From positions 1,178,001-1,242,000 of the forward strand of contig CP054179.1 in assembly GCA_015709615.1 (NCBI GenBank): DNA of 64,000 nt, in the 5' to 3' direction. The notes below the pieces were generated by a model, which was given only the letters and a program-made list of their open reading frames with translations, searched no databases and was not told where the DNA came from. Of this stretch, positions 25,294-34,790 are shown in pieces; within the stretch, counting starts at the first letter, position 1; each line of letters opens with the position of its first letter. A program made the translations under genes and the position numbers. This DNA is from Gammaproteobacteria bacterium. Its GTDB lineage: Bacteria; Pseudomonadota; Gammaproteobacteria; Burkholderiales; Nitrosomonadaceae.

Positions 25294-27348
25294 TTACAGA
25301 GTCTTGAGATATTCCAGCAAGTCCAGACGCTCCTCCTTCGTCAGCGGTTTCAGAATTTTTCCGTTCAACTGCGCCGTTTTACCGGTTGTATATTCATGCC
25401 CGGCATTGCTATTACCTTTTAAGCTGGTATCAAACTTGTATCCTTGATAGCCGCTGCTTTTCAATCCCACTTTCGCCGGATCGAACTCACGCGAACCGAC
25501 TTCAAATTGATCAGGACGGTATTCGCCGTCTTCCGGATCGCCTTCATGTTTCTTGGGCAATAACAAATCGTACAGCGTCGGTACAGAACCGTTGTGCAAA
25601 TAGGGCGCGGTCGCCCAAATGCCGTTCAGCGAACGCGCCTTGTAGGCGTTCAATGAAGCCAGCGGTTTTGCTGTGGTATCAGGATCGTAATTGCCATGTT
25701 TGATCGATGATTTGATTTCATTGTGGAAGAACGCTTTGGCAATATCCACAATCCAGTCGGTCCAGCGCTGGAAAAATAACTTATCGGGATCCGGTGTAGC
25801 CACCACGTTTAAAGTCGCTTTGGTCAATAAGGCGGCTACCGGCGCTTTTTGATCCAGCAATATGCTGCCGACGCCGACATCGACATATTGGTTACGCAAT
25901 ATGCCGGAATATCCGGTGCGGCTGAAACTGTTTTCCGCCATTACGGGATCGGTACCGACATCGCTGACTCTGGACATACTGGCAACGACGCGGCGGTCCG
26001 GATCGTCGCGCACAATATTCGCATGGCAACCGGCGCAATACTCGTTAAACAAGGATTGACCGCGCGATGCGCGTTGCTTATCAATGGCGCCTAACACATC
26101 TTCCGGCCACTTCGGCGATTGCAATTTTTGCAGATGGAATTCAATTTCACGCAGATTATGCACATTCACCGATGAATCAAAGCTGATTTTGGTACGGGTA
26201 TTTTGTCCGCCGATCAATGTGGATAGGGTCGGCCCTTTTTCCTCATTCCAATCCAGCGTGCCGAATACGCCGATGACTTCGCCGGTATTGCGTCCGACCG
26301 GTCCTAGCCCGGCGTTGGCGGCCAGACCGTTCCATTGCACATAATCGTGCTGCGGGATGTCCCATAAGAAAGGATAGCTGACAGGCGCATCCGCCGGATT
26401 GAATAACGCTTTACGCAAGCGGCCCAACTGCCACTTGGTTAAATTTTGTGTCAAGCGATCCACCACACGGTCACGTTGATCGCCCGTCGGGATTTTTTCC
26501 ATATCCGCCAGAACTTTGTCGAGCTCCTCTTCCGACATGCCATCGTCGCGCATGATGTGGCGATCGCGCAATAAATCCCTTAGCTCCCTTTCGTTAATCA
26601 GATGCTCGAGCACGCGGTTATAAATGCGTCCAAACGCATCCAGCCGCGCATAACCGTAAGGCGTCGGGCTGCGGTTGATAATGGTGTAGTTGGTCAGGCG
26701 CTGTTCATATTTCGCCAGATCGCCCAGCACTTCCGTTTCCGATTTGTAATTGCCGCGCGCCAGCACATTCTTGACAAACCGGCTCTTGGCTTCTTCATTC
26801 TCGCGCACGTGTTTCAACGCTGCCGATAAGCCTTTCATGATCTCTTCCATATCCGCGCTCGCCGGACCACCGTCGATGCGGATACCGACGCCGTTATAAT
26901 TCACCTGCCCGGTATGGCACGCGGCGCAAGTCAACCCAATATATTCCCGGCCCTTATAGTCATCCTTGACCCAGCCGACCGGTAATGCATCCGGATTGGT
27001 GGAAGTCGCTTTTTGTGGTAAGTAGCGATAGAAATTCATGTTTTCATTGGAGCGGAACAGCTCGGATTCCCCTGCTTTTTCCAGCACCATGAAAAAATCG
27101 TAGGGCATTAGGTTGGATCCCTGCGTCGTGGTGTAAAACCACAGGCTATCGGAAACATTCCAGCCTTGATCGAGATATTTGACCGTTTCATAGCTATCGC
27201 CGAACGGATCTTGCTTAACCGTATCCGCACCGCGATCGGTATCGGTTCCCGGAATTAATGTGCAAGCGGATAGAATCGCAATGAATAAACCCACCGCTGC
27301 AATAAAAAACGACAGCCGCTTTCTCGATAATGCAAAAATTTTTTTCAC
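25294..27348 (-). CDS. RoxA-like dihaem c-type cytochrome lipoprotein
   Basis: 684 residues, GTG start at 27348 with AAGGGGA upstream. Seen: a lipoprotein signal with lipobox LSAC (Cys29), then two haem c sites, CAACH (Cys141–His145) and CAGCH (near 435–439). Between and around them are conserved blocks of the RoxA-like / 'dihaem cytochrome c peroxidase' family, such as TTQGSNLMPYDFF near 74–86 and NGIWATAPYLHNGSVPTLYDL near the C-terminus. RoxA cleaves polyisoprene, and related dihaem enzymes dioxygenate fatty acids; the substrate here cannot be read off. Upstream partner of the P450 gene. MauG/CcpA-type peroxidases are a more distant alternative. Confidence 0.8.
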   Translation of the reverse strand: MKKIFALSRKRLSFFIAAVGLFIAILSACTLIPGTDTDRGADTVKQDPFGDSYETVKYLDQGWNVSDSLWFYTTTQGSNLMPYDFFMVLEKAGESELFRSNENMNFYRYLPQKATSTNPDALPVGWVKDDYKGREYIGLTCAACHTGQVNYNGVGIRIDGGPASADMEEIMKGLSAALKHVRENEEAKSRFVKNVLARGNYKSETEVLGDLAKYEQRLTNYTIINRSPTPYGYARLDAFGRIYNRVLEHLINERELRDLLRDRHIMRDDGMSEEELDKVLADMEKIPTGDQRDRVVDRLTQNLTKWQLGRLRKALFNPADAPVSYPFLWDIPQHDYVQWNGLAANAGLGPVGRNTGEVIGVFGTLDWNEEKGPTLSTLIGGQNTRTKISFDSSVNVHNLREIEFHLQKLQSPKWPEDVLGAIDKQRASRGQSLFNEYCAGCHANIVRDDPDRRVVASMSRVSDVGTDPVMAENSFSRTGYSGILRNQYVDVGVGSILLDQKAPVAALLTKATLNVVATPDPDKLFFQRWTDWIVDIAKAFFHNEIKSSIKHGNYDPDTTAKPLASLNAYKARSLNGIWATAPYLHNGSVPTLYDLLLPKKHEGDPEDGEYRPDQFEVGSREFDPAKVGLKSSGYQGYKFDTSLKGNSNAGHEYTTGKTAQLNGKILKPLTKEERLDLLEYLKTL

Positions 27349-27721
27349 GATAATTCCCCTTTCGCTTGAATTTGTTGAATCAGTATTGATAAGGATGAAA
27401 TGAAGGCTATGGAATCGAATCAGCCAATCGCTCTGTAATCAGTGCTCTCCTTACGTTACTTGACTTTGGATCACCCTTTCCGAAGCCCGTGCTTAACGCT
27501 CAATCTTGGCGGATTGTATTGTTATTATGTGCGGCTTCCGATTATATTCACAATCGGCTGCCGTTGATAGCGAGATTCTCGCATCCTAGAACATATTTCG
27601 GATGCATGAGAACACTGGAACCGGAAGCACATGGACGGCTACCGGGTGAGTGCAATTTGCCATACACTCGCAGCAGACGTAGCTTTGAACAAAACAGATC
27701 CCCCAATTACAGGGCATTATC
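27349..27721. other. Intergenic region between divergent dihaem-cytochrome and nucleotidase genes
   Basis: 373 bases with no convincing gene. It should hold promoters for both flanking genes, but no good -35/-10 pair was found. One small inverted repeat (CCGATT…AATCGG, 27538–27557) is visible. Confidence 0.5.
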
Positions 27722-29215
27722 ATGAAAAAATCTTTTGCTGTTCTACTCTCGATCATCGTTGTTTTCACACTGACCGCCTGCGCCACAACACCGGCTCCAT
27801 TAATCAGTGATGGCCGGATACACGTCACCATCCTGCACTTTAACGATATTTATGAAATCACCCCGGTCAGTGGCGGCAAGGAAGGCGGAATCGCACGCGT
27901 CGCCACGTTACGCAAGCAACTGCTGGCGCGTAATCCGAATACCATCACCACCTTAGGCGGCGATCTGTTCAGCCCGTCCGCGATCGGCACCGCCCAATTT
28001 GAAGGTGACCGGCTCGCCGGGCGGCAGATGGTCGATGTGTTAAATCACTTGCAACTGGACTACGCCACATTCGGCAATCACGAATTCGACGTCAAGGAGA
28101 GTCAATTCAACCAGCGCATGCAAGAAGCGAAATTCACCTGGGTATCCAGCAACGTATTCGCCGCCGACGGTCAACCGTATGCCGGCGTCAAACAAAATCT
28201 GGTGATTCCTGTCACCGATAAAAAAAGCGGAAAAACTTTCAGAATCGGCATGTTCGGATTGACGCTGGCGGCCAATAATCCGGGTTACGTGCGTTATTCC
28301 GATCCGATTGCAGCCACCGCTGAGCAAATCAAACAGCTCAGCGGCCAAATCGATTTTGTGATCGCCCTGACGCATCAGGCCATCGACGATGATATCGAGT
28401 TGCTGCAAAAATTTCCGCAAATCGGCCTGCTGCTCGGTGGTCACGAACATGTCAATTATCAAAACTGGCGCGGCAATTTTACCCCGCTGCTGAAAGGCGA
28501 CGCCAACGTGCGCTCGGTTTACGTGGTCGATCTCTATTTCGATCCGCAAACCGGTAAAACCCAAGTCAAACCGGAATTTGTCCCGATCAACGACAATCTT
28601 CCGGAAGATCCAGCCGTCAAAACCGTGGTCGACAAATGGATGAACATCGCCTTCGACGCCTTCCGGCAACAAGGCTTTGAACCCGAAGCCGTGGTCACAA
28701 CCACCAGCAAAGCATTGGACGGACTCGAATCCAATGTGCGCACCCGCAAAACCAACCTGACCGAACTGATCGCCCAAAGCCTGCTGCGTCCCTACCCGGA
28801 AGCCGAACTCTCGCTCTACAACAGCGGCTCGATCCGCATCGACGACGTACTGCCCGCGGGCCAAATTACTGTCTACGACGTGATCCGGGTGCTGCCGTTC
28901 GGCGGCAAAGTGCAACTGGCCGCGATCAAAGGCAGTTTGCTCATAAAAGTGCTGAACCAAGGCATGGCGAACACCGGCGCGGGCGGCTTTCTGCAATCCG
29001 TCAATACCCAGCAAGTCAACGGTGCCTGGCAGATTAACGACACTCCGATCGATGCGAAAAAAACCTACCGACTGGCGATCAACGACTTTCTCGCTTCCGG
29101 CAAGGAACATGGTCTGGATTATCTGAAACCCGGCACCCCGGATTTCGTCATCATCAATCCGGGTGAAAACACCGACATCCGTCAAATAGTGATCGATCAG
29201 CTGAAGAATAACTGA
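27722..29215 (+). CDS. 5'-nucleotidase/metallophosphatase family lipoprotein (UshA-like)
   Basis: 497 residues. Seen: lipobox LTAC (Cys20). The calcineurin-type metallophosphatase core has LHFNDIYEI, GGDLFSPS, GNHEFD and GGHEH, the usual two-metal ligands. A C-terminal 5'-nucleotidase domain has NSGSIRIDD and YDVIRVLPFGG. It probably hydrolyses extracellular nucleotides, supplying phosphate and nucleosides in the periplasm or at the outer membrane. Single gene. The exact substrate (nucleotide versus sugar-nucleotide) is not determined. Confidence 0.9.
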   Translation: MKKSFAVLLSIIVVFTLTACATTPAPLISDGRIHVTILHFNDIYEITPVSGGKEGGIARVATLRKQLLARNPNTITTLGGDLFSPSAIGTAQFEGDRLAGRQMVDVLNHLQLDYATFGNHEFDVKESQFNQRMQEAKFTWVSSNVFAADGQPYAGVKQNLVIPVTDKKSGKTFRIGMFGLTLAANNPGYVRYSDPIAATAEQIKQLSGQIDFVIALTHQAIDDDIELLQKFPQIGLLLGGHEHVNYQNWRGNFTPLLKGDANVRSVYVVDLYFDPQTGKTQVKPEFVPINDNLPEDPAVKTVVDKWMNIAFDAFRQQGFEPEAVVTTTSKALDGLESNVRTRKTNLTELIAQSLLRPYPEAELSLYNSGSIRIDDVLPAGQITVYDVIRVLPFGGKVQLAAIKGSLLIKVLNQGMANTGAGGFLQSVNTQQVNGAWQINDTPIDAKKTYRLAINDFLASGKEHGLDYLKPGTPDFVIINPGENTDIRQIVIDQLKNN

Positions 29216-29660
29216 GAAGTTTTGAGCGGCTGTCTGAAGGGATAAAGATAAAGCACGCCACAAGAAAAGTGAAACAGAAGCCCATGCAAATAGGCTTAGG
29301 TCAACCTGAGCAATTTGTCACCGCTTGCCATTACCGTTCTCATAACTTTCCTTGTTGTTATTCTGGTCGGTGTAATGCAGCGCATTACTGTTGCACCATA
29401 GATATTAACCATTGATTATGCTGAATTTTTTCTCGATTATCTCATCCATTAATCGCGTTAAGGTACAATGCAATCACCCCAACTTGCACAATTCCGGAGA
29501 AAGAGAACAACAAACGATCCAGCAAGATGGAATCAAGCAAGAAGCGCAGTGTGCGAAAAAGCATTGAGTATTTCGCACTCGAGTTAAACACTTCAAAGCA
29601 CAATGCATCATATTTTCAACGACTTCCATGTTATCGTGATCAAAAATCAGGAACAACACT
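29216..29660. other. Intergenic region upstream of the porin gene
   Basis: 445 bases without a convincing gene. A -10-like TACAAT lies near 29464 but lacks a matching -35. A small hairpin (AAGCC…GGCTT, about 29278–29297) may end the nucleotidase transcript. Short open frames here have no signal or ribosome-binding site. Confidence 0.45.
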
Positions 29661-30971
29661 ATGAATTACCACATCAACACGATCAGCGCAGTACTCGGAA
29701 TAGTTTTATCGGCAATCATCACGGTTGACCATGCTTTTGCCAACAGCTTGGCGGATTTGTACAAACGCAGCGGCTTGGAAATCGGCGGCTGGATCAACGG
29801 CGGGGCAACCTACAATGCCAATAATCCGTCGGATGGTTTCAACGGCACGGTTACCTTCGCCGATCGCGCCAACCGGTTTCAATTGAATCAGCTCAATCTC
29901 TTCATCGAACGCAGCGTCGAAACGGATACTTCGAATTGGAGCCTGGGCGGACGCTTCGATTTCCTGTTCGGAACCGATGCCATTTACACTCAGGCCTTCG
30001 GTATCTCCGCGTTCGACGAAAATACCGGCGAACCGTCGGATCGCGGCAACTGGGATCTGAATCTCTGTTGCAAATCGACGCGCACCTATGGCATCGCGCT
30101 GCCGCAAGCCTATCTGGAAGCGCACGTACCGGTCGGCAACGGCCTGAATGTCAAGGCGGGACATTTTTATACACCGTTGGGTTATGAAAGCGTCCCTGCG
30201 CCCGACAATTTCTTTTACACCCGCGCTTATATCCTGAACAGCGGCGAACCGTTCACACACACCGGTTTTTTAGGCACTTACAATATCGATAAAAACTGGA
30301 CCATCCAGGGCGCGGCGACGACCGGCAGCGCCACCGGCGGATGGGATGGCGGCTTTGACAAACAGCTCGACAACTGGGGCGGACTGGCCAATCTAACATG
30401 GAATAGCGACGATAAAAGAACCAGTATGGCATTGGGCGGCACCTACGGCCAAACGGCGGTAAATCAACCTTGGATGATGTACAGCGTGGTGCTGCAACAT
30501 TGGTTCACACCCAAGATGCACGGCGTATTGCAGCATACCAACGGCTGGGCGGCCGACATCAATCTACCCGAAGGAATCCGCAACGCCGCCTGGTATAGCA
30601 TCAATACCCACCTGACTTACGATCTGAAAAAAAACCTGTCGATCGGCATTCGCGCCGAACGGTTTCACGACCGCAACGGCTGGCGGGTGTTCTCCCCTTA
30701 CCGCATTCTGTCGGCAATGAATAACAAGGGCGTTAGTTACGCCGGCAATATTCCTCTCGTGAGCGCACCCGCGGATTATTACGCCGTTACCGTGGGCATG
30801 AACTGGAAACCGGCGATGCACTGGAAAAAAGGCTGGAAACCGGTGCGCAATCTCAATATCCGCAAGAATATCCGCTACGACCGGGCGGACGGCATCGACA
30901 TGGCTTTTCACCCATTCGACGGCAAAAAAGATCAACTTTTATTCTCGCTGGATGCGATGATTCCTTTTTAA
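29661..30971 (+). CDS. Outer-membrane beta-barrel porin, BBP2/OmpL-like
   Basis: 436 residues. Seen: signal peptide ending near DHAFA (about residue 27), then GLEIGGWINGGATYNANNP and many alternating aromatic/polar strands. The protein ends in MIPF, a C-terminal Phe typical of outer-membrane proteins. Blocks such as LNQLNLFIER and GLNVKAGHFYTPLGYE match the putative beta-barrel porin-2 family (BBP2), widespread in Gram-negatives. Two adjacent cysteines (LCCKS) are unusual for a porin. Substrate unknown. Confidence 0.82.
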   Translation: MNYHINTISAVLGIVLSAIITVDHAFANSLADLYKRSGLEIGGWINGGATYNANNPSDGFNGTVTFADRANRFQLNQLNLFIERSVETDTSNWSLGGRFDFLFGTDAIYTQAFGISAFDENTGEPSDRGNWDLNLCCKSTRTYGIALPQAYLEAHVPVGNGLNVKAGHFYTPLGYESVPAPDNFFYTRAYILNSGEPFTHTGFLGTYNIDKNWTIQGAATTGSATGGWDGGFDKQLDNWGGLANLTWNSDDKRTSMALGGTYGQTAVNQPWMMYSVVLQHWFTPKMHGVLQHTNGWAADINLPEGIRNAAWYSINTHLTYDLKKNLSIGIRAERFHDRNGWRVFSPYRILSAMNNKGVSYAGNIPLVSAPADYYAVTVGMNWKPAMHWKKGWKPVRNLNIRKNIRYDRADGIDMAFHPFDGKKDQLLFSLDAMIPF

Positions 30972-31133
30972 ATAGGCGCCAATCCAGGGAAGCTCGGAAA
31001 ACAGAAGCAAGCGGCTGCCGGAAGACGATCATCGCGTGTAAGGCATGGTCGTTTCACAAGTTTCCTTTCGACCGCCCTAACCGGAATTGATCGGGTAAAA
31101 TACCGTCATTGCGTTTTTACAACAGGCCAAAAG

Positions 31134-32552
31134 ATGTTACGTAAAATCTTCATCGCCAATCGCGGCGAAATTGCGGTGCGCATCATTCGCGCGTGTGCCG
31201 AGATGGGTATCCGCTCGGTGGCGGTTTATTCGGAGGCGGATCGTTTCGCGTTGCATGTCAAGAAGGCCGATGAGTCGTATTGCATCGGCAGCGAGCCGAT
31301 GGCGTGCTATCTGAACATCCATGCGCTGGTCGATCTGGCGCTGGCGACCGGTTGCGATGCAGTGCACCCGGGCTATGGATTTTTGTCCGAGAACGCGCAA
31401 TTCGCGCGCGCCTGCAAGGAACGCGGACTGATTTTCATCGGTCCGGAACCGGACGTGATCCATCGCATGGGCGACAAAACCGAGGCGCGCAATGCGATGA
31501 TCGCTGCCGGGATTCCGGTGACACCCGGCTCGGACGGCAATCTGCATTCGGTCGACGAGGCGTTGCAAGTCGCCGGAAAAATCGGCTATCCGGTGATGCT
31601 GAAAGCGACGTCCGGCGGCGGCGGGCGTGGCATCCGCCGTTGCGACAACGCGGAAGAACTCAAACGCAATTACGCCCGGGTGATTTCCGAAGCGACCAAG
31701 GCTTTCGGCAGCGCCGACGTGTTTCTGGAAAAGTGCATCGTCAACCCGCGCCATATCGAAGTGCAAGTGCTGGCCGATCACCACGGCAATGTCATTCACT
31801 TGTACGAACGCGACTGTTCGATTCAGCGCCGCAATCAGAAACTGATCGAAATCGCACCATCGCCGCAACTCGACGAAGCGCAGCGCCAGTACATTGGCGG
31901 CTTGGCGGTGATCGCGGCGAAATCGGTCGGCTACACCAACGCCGGAACGGTCGAGTTTCTGCTGGACGATAGCGGTCGTTTTTATTTCATGGAAATGAAC
32001 ACGCGTGTGCAGGTCGAGCACACTATCACCGAAACCATCACCGGTGTTGACATCGTCGAAGAACAAATCCGTGTGGCGGCGGGCTTACCGTTGCGTTTCA
32101 AGCAGGAGGAAATCGTGCGGCGTGGTTTTGCCATTCAGTTTCGCGTCAACGCCGAAGACCCGAAAAACAATTTCCTGCCGAGTTTCGGCCGCATTTCGCG
32201 TTACTACGCGCCGGGCGGTCCTGGCGTGCGCACCGATACGGCGATTTATACCGGTTACGAGATTCCGCCGTTTTACGATTCGATGGTGGCAAAAGTCATC
32301 GTCAGCGCGCTGACCTGGGAAGATGCGATCAAGCGCGGACAACGTACCTTGCGCGACATGGGATTGTTCGGCATCAAAACGACGATTCCGTATTATTTAA
32401 AGATTTTGAAGCATCCGCAATTTCGCAGCGGCAAATTCAATACCGGCTTTGTCGAGCAGAACCCGAATCTGATCCAATATTCCGATAAACCCCGGCCGGA
32501 AGTGCTGGCAAGCGTGATCGCCGCCGTGGTCGCTTCGCACACCGGTCTGTAG
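31134..32552 (+). CDS. pycA: Pyruvate carboxylase subunit A (biotin carboxylase)
   Basis: ATP-dependent carboxylation of the biotin carried on the partner subunit. 472 residues. Seen: MLRKIFIANRGEIAVRIIRA, the ATP-grasp glycine loop SGGGGRGIR, EVQVLADHHGN, RDCSIQRRNQKLIE and EMNTRVQVEHTITE. By itself it could pass for AccC of acetyl-CoA carboxylase. The gene directly downstream encodes a carboxyltransferase plus biotin carrier of the pyruvate carboxylase B/OadA type, so a two-subunit pyruvate carboxylase is preferred. Makes oxaloacetate for the TCA cycle and amino acids. Confidence 0.85.
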   Translation: MLRKIFIANRGEIAVRIIRACAEMGIRSVAVYSEADRFALHVKKADESYCIGSEPMACYLNIHALVDLALATGCDAVHPGYGFLSENAQFARACKERGLIFIGPEPDVIHRMGDKTEARNAMIAAGIPVTPGSDGNLHSVDEALQVAGKIGYPVMLKATSGGGGRGIRRCDNAEELKRNYARVISEATKAFGSADVFLEKCIVNPRHIEVQVLADHHGNVIHLYERDCSIQRRNQKLIEIAPSPQLDEAQRQYIGGLAVIAAKSVGYTNAGTVEFLLDDSGRFYFMEMNTRVQVEHTITETITGVDIVEEQIRVAAGLPLRFKQEEIVRRGFAIQFRVNAEDPKNNFLPSFGRISRYYAPGGPGVRTDTAIYTGYEIPPFYDSMVAKVIVSALTWEDAIKRGQRTLRDMGLFGIKTTIPYYLKILKHPQFRSGKFNTGFVEQNPNLIQYSDKPRPEVLASVIAAVVASHTGL

Positions 32553-32582
32553 CAGCATTCATCGGTTAACCAAGGAAAATCC

Positions 32583-34406
32583 ATGCAAAAAGTTCACATC
32601 ACCGACGTCATTTTGCGCGACGCGCACCAATCCCTGATCGCCACCCGGATGCGCACCGAGGACATGCTGCCGGCCTGTTCGATGCTCGACAATATCGGTT
32701 ATTGGTCGCTGGAATGCTGGGGCGGTGCGACATTCGACGCCTGTTTGCGTTTTCTGAAAGAAGATCCGTGGGAGCGCCTGAGCAAACTCAAGGCCGCGTT
32801 GCCGAACACGCCGCTGCAAATGCTGCTGCGCGGGCAGAATCTGCTCGGTTACCGTCATTATTCCGACGATGTCGTGCGCGCGTTCGTCAAGCGCGCCGCC
32901 GCCAACGGCATGGACGTGTTCCGCATTTTCGATGCGCTGAACGACGTGCGCAACCTCAGAACCGCAATCGAAGCAGCCAAGGAAACCGGCAAGCACGCGC
33001 AAGGCACGATTTGCTACACCACCAGCCCGGTGCACGATACCGCCAGTTTTATTACGCTGGCCAAAGAGCTGGCCGCGCTGGGTTGCGACTCGATCGCCAT
33101 CAAGGACATGGCCGGATTGCTGACGCCGTATGCCACCAGCGAGCTGGTTAAAGCCCTGAAAGACACCGTCGACGTGCCAATCCATCTGCATTCGCACGCC
33201 ACTTCCGGCCTGGCCGAAATGTGCCAGTTGAAAGCCATCGAAGCCGGTTGCCGCCACATCGACACGGCCTTGTCGTCATGGTCGGGCGGCACCAGCCATC
33301 CGCCAACCGAGAGTCTGGTCATGGCGTTGCAAGGCACGAAACACGATACCGGACTGAACTTGCAGAAGCTGCAAGAAGTGAACGATTATTTCGCGCAAGT
33401 GCGCAAGAAATACCACCGTTTCGAGAGCGAATTCACCGGTGTCGACACGCGCGTGCATGTGTTCCAGGTGCCCGGCGGCATGATTTCGAATCTGGCCAAT
33501 CAATTGCAGGAACGCAATGCGCTGGATCGCATCAGCGAAGTTTATGCGGAAATTCCGCGCGTACGTAAAGATTTGGGCTACCCGCCGCTGGTCACGCCGA
33601 CGTCGCAAATCGTCGGCACACAGGCGGTGTTGAATGTGCTGACCGGCAAGCGCTACGAAACCATCACCAATGAAGTGAAACGCTATTTACAAGGCGGCTA
33701 CGGCAAAGCCCCGGCGCCGATCGATACCGGTCTGCAAAAGCGCGCCATCGGCAAGGAAGACATCATCGATTGCCGTCCTGCCGATCTGTTGAAACCGGAA
33801 TTCGAACACCTGCGCCAAGAAATCGGGCATCTGGCGCTGAACGACGAAGACGTACTGAGTTACGCCATGTTTCCAGAAATCGGCAAGCAATTCCTGGAAC
33901 TGCGTTCCACCGGCCACCTCGTGCCGGAACCGCTCGAAATTGCAACGACCGGCAGCAACGGCGTGCAAAAAGCGCCGACCGAGTTCAATGTCGCATTGCA
34001 CGGCGAGTCGTACCACGTCAAAGTCACCGGCACCAGCCCAAAAAATCAATCGTTGCGGCACTTTTATTTCATGGTCGACGGCATGCCGGAAGAAATCGTC
34101 GTCGAAACGCTCGATGAAATCGTGCTCGACGGCGGCACCCAAGGCGCCGTCAAAAGCACTATCGGCAGCAAACGCCGCCGCCCCGCCGCCGAGGGCGACG
34201 TCGTCGTCAGCATGCCGTGCAACATCCTCGACGTGCTGGTCAAGGAAGACCAGAAAGTCAGCGCCGGACAACCGGTACTGATCACCGAAGCGATGAAAAT
34301 GGAAACCGAAATCACCGCCCCGATCAGCGGCATCGTCAAGGCTGTGCACGTCGTTAAAGGCGAATCGGTAAATCCGAATGAGGTGTTGATTGAGATTGGG
34401 GGATAA
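32583..34406 (+). CDS. pycB: Pyruvate carboxylase subunit B (carboxyltransferase and biotin carrier; OadA-like)
   Basis: 607 residues. Seen: HMGL-like carboxyltransferase domain with DVILRDAHQSL and FDALNDVRN, IKDMAGL with the catalytic lysine, and HLHSHATSGLA metal ligands. A conserved middle region is followed by a C-terminal biotinyl domain with EAMKME (Lys near 572). Oxaloacetate decarboxylase alpha subunits look the same, but no oadB/oadG membrane subunits are near. The biotin carboxylase partner lies 30 bases upstream, which favours pyruvate carboxylase. A hairpin terminator overlaps the stop codon. Confidence 0.85.
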   Translation: MQKVHITDVILRDAHQSLIATRMRTEDMLPACSMLDNIGYWSLECWGGATFDACLRFLKEDPWERLSKLKAALPNTPLQMLLRGQNLLGYRHYSDDVVRAFVKRAAANGMDVFRIFDALNDVRNLRTAIEAAKETGKHAQGTICYTTSPVHDTASFITLAKELAALGCDSIAIKDMAGLLTPYATSELVKALKDTVDVPIHLHSHATSGLAEMCQLKAIEAGCRHIDTALSSWSGGTSHPPTESLVMALQGTKHDTGLNLQKLQEVNDYFAQVRKKYHRFESEFTGVDTRVHVFQVPGGMISNLANQLQERNALDRISEVYAEIPRVRKDLGYPPLVTPTSQIVGTQAVLNVLTGKRYETITNEVKRYLQGGYGKAPAPIDTGLQKRAIGKEDIIDCRPADLLKPEFEHLRQEIGHLALNDEDVLSYAMFPEIGKQFLELRSTGHLVPEPLEIATTGSNGVQKAPTEFNVALHGESYHVKVTGTSPKNQSLRHFYFMVDGMPEEIVVETLDEIVLDGGTQGAVKSTIGSKRRRPAAEGDVVVSMPCNILDVLVKEDQKVSAGQPVLITEAMKMETEITAPISGIVKAVHVVKGESVNPNEVLIEIGG

Positions 34407-34423
34407 TTACTGAAGAATTATCC
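34401..34423 (+). terminator. Intrinsic terminator of pycA–pycB
   Basis: GGATAATT (34401–34408) pairs with AATTATCC (34416–34423), 7-base loop, followed by TGATTTTATT. The stem includes the pycB stop codon. AT-rich and therefore moderate in strength. Confidence 0.55.
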
Positions 34424-34790
34424 TGATTTTATTATCAACTTGATAATTGTACGATCGATCTGAATTTCTATAACTGAGCAGCTAGTGTTCACTTTTTATG
34501 CCGATTGCCTTCAAATGAGCAAACCCATCCCGCCGAATCGCTCCCCCCGTCACCAACATTTTTCATACCCCTGTCAAATCCCTCAATAGCATAGCGATAG
34601 GACAAACATACTAGAAAAATCGGGAGTCATTTGCTATTGCTCACACATGATACGATAATTAACATCGCGACTGGAGGAAATGGGCCCAAAAATGGCAGTA
34701 AACAATCACTTGTAACAGTAACAATAAATATATAACACCCGGTCCAACAAACGAGATGCACCGATTAACCTAATAAAATTTGGAGATTCC
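34424..34790. other. Intergenic region upstream of the PEP-CTERM gene
   Basis: About 370 bases without a convincing gene. No sigma-54-type TGGC…TTGC element, which drives some PEP-CTERM genes, was found. AT-rich near 34720–34790. Confidence 0.45.

Noticed and set aside
27489..27725. A 78-codon plus-strand frame before the 5'-nucleotidase gene
   Set aside because: No ribosome-binding site, no recognisable domain, and it overlaps the start of a solid lipoprotein gene.
28040..29263. A long (407-codon) minus-strand frame opposite the 5'-nucleotidase gene
   Set aside because: It mirrors the codon pattern of the real gene on the other strand; its composition (many Val/Asp/Gly/His) is typical of antisense shadows.
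29474..29659. A 61-codon minus-strand frame in the gap before the porin gene
   Set aside because: Cys-rich but with no signal, domain or ribosome-binding site; looks like chance.
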